A stretch of 64,000 nt of DNA. Source: Polyodon spathula. Its lineage: Eukaryota > Chordata > Actinopteri > Acipenseriformes > Polyodontidae. The stretch lies in NCBI RefSeq assembly GCF_017654505.1, contig NC_054537.1, positions 61,498,145 through 61,562,144 on the forward strand. The letters are read 5' to 3'. The notes beneath the pieces were generated by a model. The model was not told where the DNA came from, ran no database searches, and saw nothing but the letters and a program-made list of their open reading frames with translations. The position numbers and the translations under genes were made by a program. Of this stretch, positions 58,345 through 64,000 are shown in pieces. Each line of letters starts with the position of its first letter. Positions within the stretch are counted from its first letter, which is position 1.

Positions 58345-58632
58345 TGAACAGGGTGGGTGCTCAAAGAGGAGGACCGAGAGAGAGAGAGAGAGAGCTGGAG
58401 AAAGAAATAAAATAGAGAAATAATTGCTGTGCGTGCTGGAAGGACCAGCATGGTGCTTGTTTTGGTGGAGGTATTTTTGTGGTTGTTTTTGCTCTGTGAC
58501 CGTTGTTTTTGTATCTCCATTTGGTTAATTTTTTTAATTGAATAAATACGTGCAGCAGCGCATCAACTAGAAGTGCTTGTCAGTGTCAACTTCCTGGTCT
58601 GGGGGATGTCACCACCAAGCTGTCCTGTCACA
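58345..58632 (+). mobile_element. LTR remnant, forward
   Basis: Contains GCGTGCTGGAAGGACCAGCA, TTGAATAAATACGTGCAGCA (poly(A) signal region), CAACTTCCTGGTCTGGGGGA and terminal AGCTGTCCTGTCACA. The end matches those at 33507 and, inverted, 10746. A (GA)n tract at 58376-58393 marks the likely leader of U3/R. The 5' end is missing. Confidence 0.55.
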
Positions 58633-58889
58633 GTCCATGTAAATTATTTTAGTTAATTCCTTTCTCAGTAAAACAGGTAAAACCATTAAAGCTTTATACA
58701 GTGTAAATTATTATTTTAAAGATGTTACGTATAAAATGGCTTTGGTCTTTCTCGCTGAGCATAACTGGGTCCCTCTGTATTGATACACTTTTGTCTGAAA
58801 TGTCACCTCATTTGAGAAACAGTATGCCTACTTTCTTTTAATAACTTAGCTTGTATCCGGTGGCTAAAATAAATTAAAACAGAACAAAA
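58633..58889. other. Unclassified sequence between LTR remnant and DIRS element
   Basis: No feature recognised. Confidence 0.4.
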
Positions 58890-59334
58890 AACGTTAGGTT
58901 ATCATCATAATCCTGGTTCCCTAATGATTACCTAATGGGTATGCACCTCCTAAAGAACCTGAAACCTGAATACTCTATACCAAAGCAACTCTGACGAGCC
59001 TGTGATGCAGTAATGGTACGCCCCCAAGGACATAATGGGATTGCACACACAGATCTCGTCATCATTTTTTTTTTTCAAGCCTGCTACAATCATGGACACC
59101 ACGACCTTGAAGGTTAACGGTTACATTTCTATTTCAGGGAACCAGGGTTATGATAATAACCTCACGTTCCCTTTCAAATACGAAATGTAACCATTACCTA
59201 ATGGGTGAGTGTGCCAAAGTGGTCACAAGGGCAATATTGCAGAACAACTGGAATGCTACAAGGCTAGCAGTGGATGTGCGTACTATTAGGAATTCCAGTA
59301 ACATGTAGCTAGGGCAAAAAAATTGAGGTAGAAC

Positions 59335-59710
59335 TCACCTCTGTGTCTGTGTTGTGAGAGTTGACTCGGAAGCCACTCTTAACAATCTAGCTCCAAAGCC
59401 AGGGTTTTGAGGATCCTCGATATTCAGTCTGTAAAACCTAATAAAAGGTATGGGGAGTAGTCCACACTGTTGCATTGCAAATGTCCTTGACAGATGCACC
59501 CTGGAATAAAGCCCACAAAGTTGCCATGCCCCAGGTGGAATGGGCAGCGAGCTTTTCTGGAGGGAGCAAGTTGGCCTGCTCATAGGCAGTCCTGACTACC
59601 TGCTTTTCATTTGGACAGCCTGTGTTAGACAGGGCTTGACCATGGGACTTCACTCCCATAGCTGACAAAAAACGGTTTGGACTGCCTCCAACTTTTCGTT
59701 CTGTCAACAT
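59335..59710 (-). pseudogene. DIRS tyrosine recombinase, C-terminal remnant
   Basis: Frames join as EKLAAHSTWGMATLWALFQG, ASVKDICNATVWTTPHTFYR and FYRLN before a stop at 59335. In DIRS recombinases this region normally reads AHSTRGMA with catalytic His and Arg, and ends with the nucleophile Tyr in HTF.RFY. Here the Arg position is Trp (HSTWGM), and a frame break lies near TFY. The enzyme would be dead. Confidence 0.8.
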
Positions 59711-59839
59711 AACATGTTAGTGCCCGTACAAATGAGCCAGTCGTCCAAATAAGTATGAGTATGAGTATGATACCTTTGAGTCTCAATGGTGTCAGGATAG
59801 CTTCTGTGCACTTTGAAAAGGTTTGGGGAGTTATAAAGA

Positions 59840-60253
59840 CGACAAAAATGGCAAGACCTAGAACTCGTATGGTTTTTCCTGAAAGGCGAACCGCAGGTAC
59901 TTCCTGTGTGCCGGTTTTATGGTAATGTGGAAATAGGCGTCTTTGAGGTACAACGTGGTGAACCAATAGCATGGCCTGATTGACTACAACATTTTGAACC
60001 TCCTTCTGCTCAGATACAGGTTGACCTGTCTGAAGTTGAGGATTGGTCTGAGACCAGCATCCCGCTTGGGCATCAGGAAGTATTGAGAGTAACCCTTTCT
60101 CCAAGGGGGTGTACCAATAGCCCGCTTTTGCAGAAGAGCTACTACCTTCTGAGACATCACTGATGTTGGAGTCACGCCTCGAGGGGGGGTGGGAGGCCGT
60201 GCTTGAACTGCAGAGTAGCCAGTTTCAATGGCAGTAACCACCCAGATGTTCAT
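59840..60253 (-). pseudogene. DIRS reverse transcriptase, N-terminal remnant
   Basis: Contains VTPTSVMSQKVVALLQKRAI, YSQYFLMPKRDAGLRPILN, FRQVNLYLSRRRFKML, then a stop and frame change. Further frames keep YLKDAYFHITIKPAHRKYLR. The KDAYFH block holds the first RT Asp. The YxDD box region is lost. Confidence 0.85.
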
Positions 60254-60299
60254 GGTGCACTGACACTAATACTCCAGGTGGCTCCCTGAAAAGTGGCCC

Positions 60300-61020
60300 T
60301 GGGCCTGTGGCAGCAAACCCCTAGGGCTGCTGCTCACCTTCTGGCATGGCCCGAGGCTTTTGCCTCAGGCCAAGTGTCGGAACCTATTATAGCCTCCGTA
60401 GCGAACAGCTGTGGGTCAATTCTGAATACCACCTCTGGCAGCATGTGCAGCTGGCTGTGCCGGTCCCTGAGGCTGCTGGGGCACGAGGCACCAGTTTGCT
60501 ACTGGTTTGCACTGAGGTCACTTTTTTTGGAAGCAAGCTCACCAGCTCCTTTGTGGATTCCCGTGCTGCAGCATCCCATCCACCGCAGGACCAAAAGCTT
60601 TGCCCCAGTGTAATAGGGCCATCCAACAGCAGCGTTTAGTCCCCATCAGGCACGCGTGCCTGGGAAAGCCAAAGCTGCCTGCTTGCCGATACTAGCGCAT
60701 CTAGATATTTGCCCATCACCTGCCCATTCAGTTTAGACAGACAGAGCAGGTTTTTTAATAACCAGGCGCAGCTCATCGAGCTGTAGCGGTGATGGCCTGT
60801 GGTTGTCAGAGAGGGACCACAGCAAATGTGCTCGGTAGGCTACCAGAATATTGTTAATGCCCAGCCATGGGGTGAACGTACTGGCTGAATAGGCACGCTT
60901 AAGGATCACCTCTGAGACCAGATACAGCTTGTTGGGGCAGACCTTAGACAACAGCGCTAAATCAGGCACATGCACCAACGCCACAATAGAAGCCTCCACT
61001 GGTGGAAACTGGGCCAGGCC
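60300..61020 (-). pseudogene. DIRS ORF1 (capsid-like) remnant
   Basis: Frames read VEASIVALVHVPDLALLSKV, LKRAYSASTFTPWLGINNIL and LLLDGPITLGQSFWS. These phrases are typical of DIRS ORF1, where ILKRAYAA and FLLDAPIS-type stretches recur. At least two frameshifts and one stop are present. Confidence 0.65.
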
Positions 61021-61229
61021 CAGCTTCTCTGTATCATAGGCCGGGAAACAGCCAGAACTGTAGCTAGGTGACCCCAGGATGACTGGATCTCAAAGATAAA
61101 ATCCGGGTGCACTGGGGGAGTGGGGACGCAGGAGAGGTGGCAGGTTTGCCATCCAAAATTGACTGCTTTGCCTCACCTTCTGTAGACCAGGGTACTTGCA
61201 GGACTGAAGTGATCCTCTTGATCAATGGT

Positions 61230-64000
61230 ATATTTCAAATAGGTTTATCATTATAAAAGCAAACACGGAATTACATTTTTAAATTGGGAGGCTTATACAA
61301 AAAATGCTTTAAATAAATACTCGCAATCGTAGTTGTCAAGGCACAGGCGTTACCATAAACACAGTCTGAAGGGAAATGGACACTCTGACTAGCACTTGTG
61401 CAGATGTACAATTTGGAGCGAGTCATTTGGAAATTAATGCATGCAGCTGACAGTGACAAAATAATGATGTGTAGATTTTGCAACTGTTGGCTGGGATGGG
61501 AGTTGAAAGATACTGTTTGTTTTATTTCAAGTGGTGCAAACTTTGCAATGGAGCAAATGCTCTTTTGGTTTTGAATGGATTTTCTTAGCGAATGCTGCTT
61601 CAGTGCAATGGGTTGAAATACAAGTCCTATCTTTTTATTTTTTTTAAATGGGTAGATTGCTGTATGTGCAGTTATAACAGCCCCACAAAAGTAGGGTAGT
61701 GTAAATATACATATACACTTATTTTATCTTATTGTATTTTTATAGAGGGCATGGGCACTATTTATTGTAAATAGACAGTTAAAAGGAGTGGGAAACTGTA
61801 TGTTACTGTTACTGCCAGGAATGAGAAATTAAGGTAACAAATTATTTTTCTGTGCATGGTCTGCTTATGTTAATGTAAAACAAAAAAAAAAAAGCGGATG
61901 TTTAATAAAATACGTATGTATTTAAAACATGATGTATACTATACTATTATTGTGTAAGGTCAGAGTGGGTCATAATATCATTTTGTGTATGAAATTAACA
62001 GAACTGAAACATACAAAGGGGGGGGGGGGGTCTTAAGCCATTCATCTGGTCTACTCGGTTTCTGCTCACAAACTCCCCCACTGACAAAGAATGCTTTTAG
62101 AAAGAGTCGTAAACTAACTGCTGGACAAGCGTTTTATCTTTTGCTATCACAGAATGAATCATTTAGGAGCCAGCGGTATCTTGCAGAAAGCAAGCCAGAC
62201 AGTTTTAAGTATGCTCTGACACCTCAAACAGAGAACAGTACCCCTCATAAATAGAGCCGAAAGGGGGCAAAGCGACAGACCAATTGAGAATAACCAATGA
62301 GAAACACTCTATGTGGACTCAGGTACAGCCCAAAATAACCAAATCATAGGGTGGAAGTCAGGCCAACAAAACCAGCCACGCAAATTTCAGAAATGCTTGA
62401 GTTTGGCCCATGAGAGAGCTCCCCACACAGAGCTTCCCATACATGCTGCCCATGAGCTCCCTACACCAGAAGTGTGCCCCACGCAAGAGAAAGAAGTGAG
62501 TTCCACCCATTAAAAGTGGCTTTTAGTTCAGAGGAACAAAATGGAAGCTAAACTACTCTGAAGAAAATTTCTGAATCATGGGAGCATAAGTGCTCGAATT
62601 CACAGAAGGCAAGGAAGAACTGAAGAATGGCTAAAATCAGCTTTGAAAAGAGCCGTAGCTCTTTGCCCTACGAGAGACTGAAATAGTAAACGGAAGCATA
62701 GCCAGCAGCTAGGCCTAAGGTCATGTACTAGCCGTACAGAAGAACTGCAACGAGGACACTTCTACAAACTACATAACTTTTCAATTGCAACGCATTATCC
62801 GAACTGAGTTACGTCTGTTCAAAATAACTATATCCAGTTGGAAAACTGCCAACAACTATAATGCTGCAAGACTTGGAGATCAACAAATGGATCGTCATTT
62901 GAAAAGAACTATTTGTTTATTGCGAGCCTACGCAACAATGCGTACTTCAAGCAAAGTACCATCTTCTTTCAATGGGACTTCAGATCCAAACAGATTTAGT
63001 GTTCATCAATACAGATTGACTTCTTTATATGGAAATTGATAAGTATTCAACATGTCTAATATTAAATACTTTATGACTTGAGAAGGTAACTGAAGCAAAT
63101 GCTATCAAGTTAAGTGGATAAATGGTTCTAGGTATAGAATATTACTTCCTGTTTTAGAGTGTGTAAGAAATGTATTTTGTTTGTTGAAATGTGCAACTGA
63201 AAGGAGTTGCCTCATGAATGCAGAGAATTTGATCATTGCCCCATTTCTGAGTTAATTTGAATATATAATCTATTGAGGTTGATAACATATTAGTTTGGTA
63301 CCTCAGATCTAAACTAATGTGTATCTGCAGTAAAACAATTTTGAAAAATAAAACCAAATAAAACAAAATTTGGGAAATAAAACGAAAAATTATAAAAAAT
63401 ATAAATAAATTTCACGGGGCTCTACATATTTTGAATGTGACAGTTTAAGTTCTGTGACACTCAGGAAAGAACAAAAATGTAGCACTCTAATTGGCATGGT
63501 GATGCAGTCGTTATCGGCACAAGACCTCGACGTCGAGGTGGTTCAGTTTTGCGTATCATGTGAAATATTTCTGGGGGCTCCCCTGCAAACATCACCACAA
63601 GTCGGTTTGGTTTCCGTTTCGTTGTGAATTCTAACGCGATTGGTTGCACACTATCTGACTGAGGGGGAAAACTAATTAGATATCCTTGAATCGAGCCGAG
63701 ACCACATTTTCAAGTGAATCCTAGCCCCCTCATTTATTACCCACCGATGCGAAACTAATATTTTTTACGTCTCACACGTGCCAAAATGAACCTAACTTGG
63801 GTGTTAACTGAACTGTGAATTAACCTCTCCAAACAACCTAAACACACTGTTAATTTATAATGTCCCTGTGTTAATAAAGCAACTACAATGTAGTAGAATG
63901 ACTCCCTCCAAGATACAACATTTTTACGTATCGGATGGACCCCTGGAACCAATGAAATCGGATATGACAGGCCCACCATCTCCTTAAAAGACACAGACTT
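61230..64000. other. golga4 intron, right edge; unclassified
   Basis: Poly-G at 62020-62031. A 1.1-kb stretch at 61985-63060 is less AT-rich than its surroundings and has three forward frames (61985-62254, 62313-62513, 62785-63039) without recognisable domains. A tRNA-like A box (TGGTGATGCAGTCGTTATCG) at about 63497 has no matching B box. No exon recognised. Confidence 0.45.

Larger units (their letters stand above)
58890..61020 (-). mobile_element. DIRS retrotransposon, degenerate, with terminal region
   Basis: On the minus strand, capsid-like ORF1 pieces (61020-60300) are followed by RT (60253-59840), then a tyrosine recombinase C-terminus (59710-59335). A terminal region (59210-58890) comes last, in which GTTATTATCATAACCCTGGT and ATTACCTAATGGG recur, as in DIRS ends. 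The order is the DIRS order. Everything between RT and recombinase is compressed or deleted. Confidence 0.85.

Noticed and set aside
57901..58347. Forward 148-residue frame as a novel gene
   Set aside because: It is an off-frame reading of a DIRS reverse transcriptase fragment.
63490..63560. tRNA-like segment
   Set aside because: A-box-like sequence is present but no B box or cloverleaf could be drawn.

Overview
The window is vertebrate nuclear DNA carrying pieces of two split genes, both on the minus strand, embedded in dense transposon remnants. Coding exons were found by translating both strands and were accepted only where AG/GT splice sites and reading phase agreed. The organism is probably a ray-finned fish. 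The mix of L2-, CR1- and L1/Tx1-type LINEs, DIRS elements, Tc1 copies, hAT MITEs, CORE-SINEs and tRNA-SINEs suggests a non-teleost lineage of sturgeon/paddlefish type. That placement is inference from repeat style, not a proven identification.

Right part (about 25.1-64 kb): the 3' portion of golga4 (golgin-245/p230), transcribed right to left. Nine coding exons are visible: coiled-coil exons at 56258-56379, 54771-54901, 53870-53878 (9 nt), 53077-53190, 45277-45297 (21 nt) and 43038-43106; the GRIP-domain exons 36351-36445 and 31557-31643; and a short last exon at 25758-25772 followed by a 3'UTR ending near 25.1 kb. One exon between 43038 and 36445 is required by reading phase and could not be found. 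Left part (1-18.7 kb): the first four coding exons of itga9 (integrin alpha-9) at 18503-18696, 15832-15959, 6718-6824 and 668-791; the gene continues off the left edge. The head-to-tail order golga4 then itga9 matches the arrangement on human 3p22.

The introns and the 6.4 kb intergenic stretch hold most of the unusual content. The best preserved element is a 3.4 kb LTR retrotransposon at 47427-50864 with near-identical LTRs, a 5-bp target duplication, a tRNA-Leu-type primer site, a polypurine tract and no pol. Its reading frame encodes two CCHC zinc knuckles followed by a tail built from 36-bp (12-residue) repeats. Others are a solo LTR (10746-11342) and a truncated relative (5997-6402), a probable solo LTR (23334-23910), a decayed L1/Tx1-like LINE (11540-14760), a CR1-like LINE (7145-8580), two L2-like fragments, two frameshifted Tc1 transposases, a DIRS element with a tyrosine-recombinase remnant (58890-61020) facing an inverted partial copy (57905-58320), several MITEs with clear target duplications, two large palindromes, and a roughly 0.6 kb duplicated block lying on both sides of one golga4 exon.

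No CRISPR array, operon or RNA gene was found. The two host genes are unrelated in function: golga4 makes a trans-Golgi tethering coiled coil, itga9 a cell-surface adhesion receptor. Only genome arrangement links them here.
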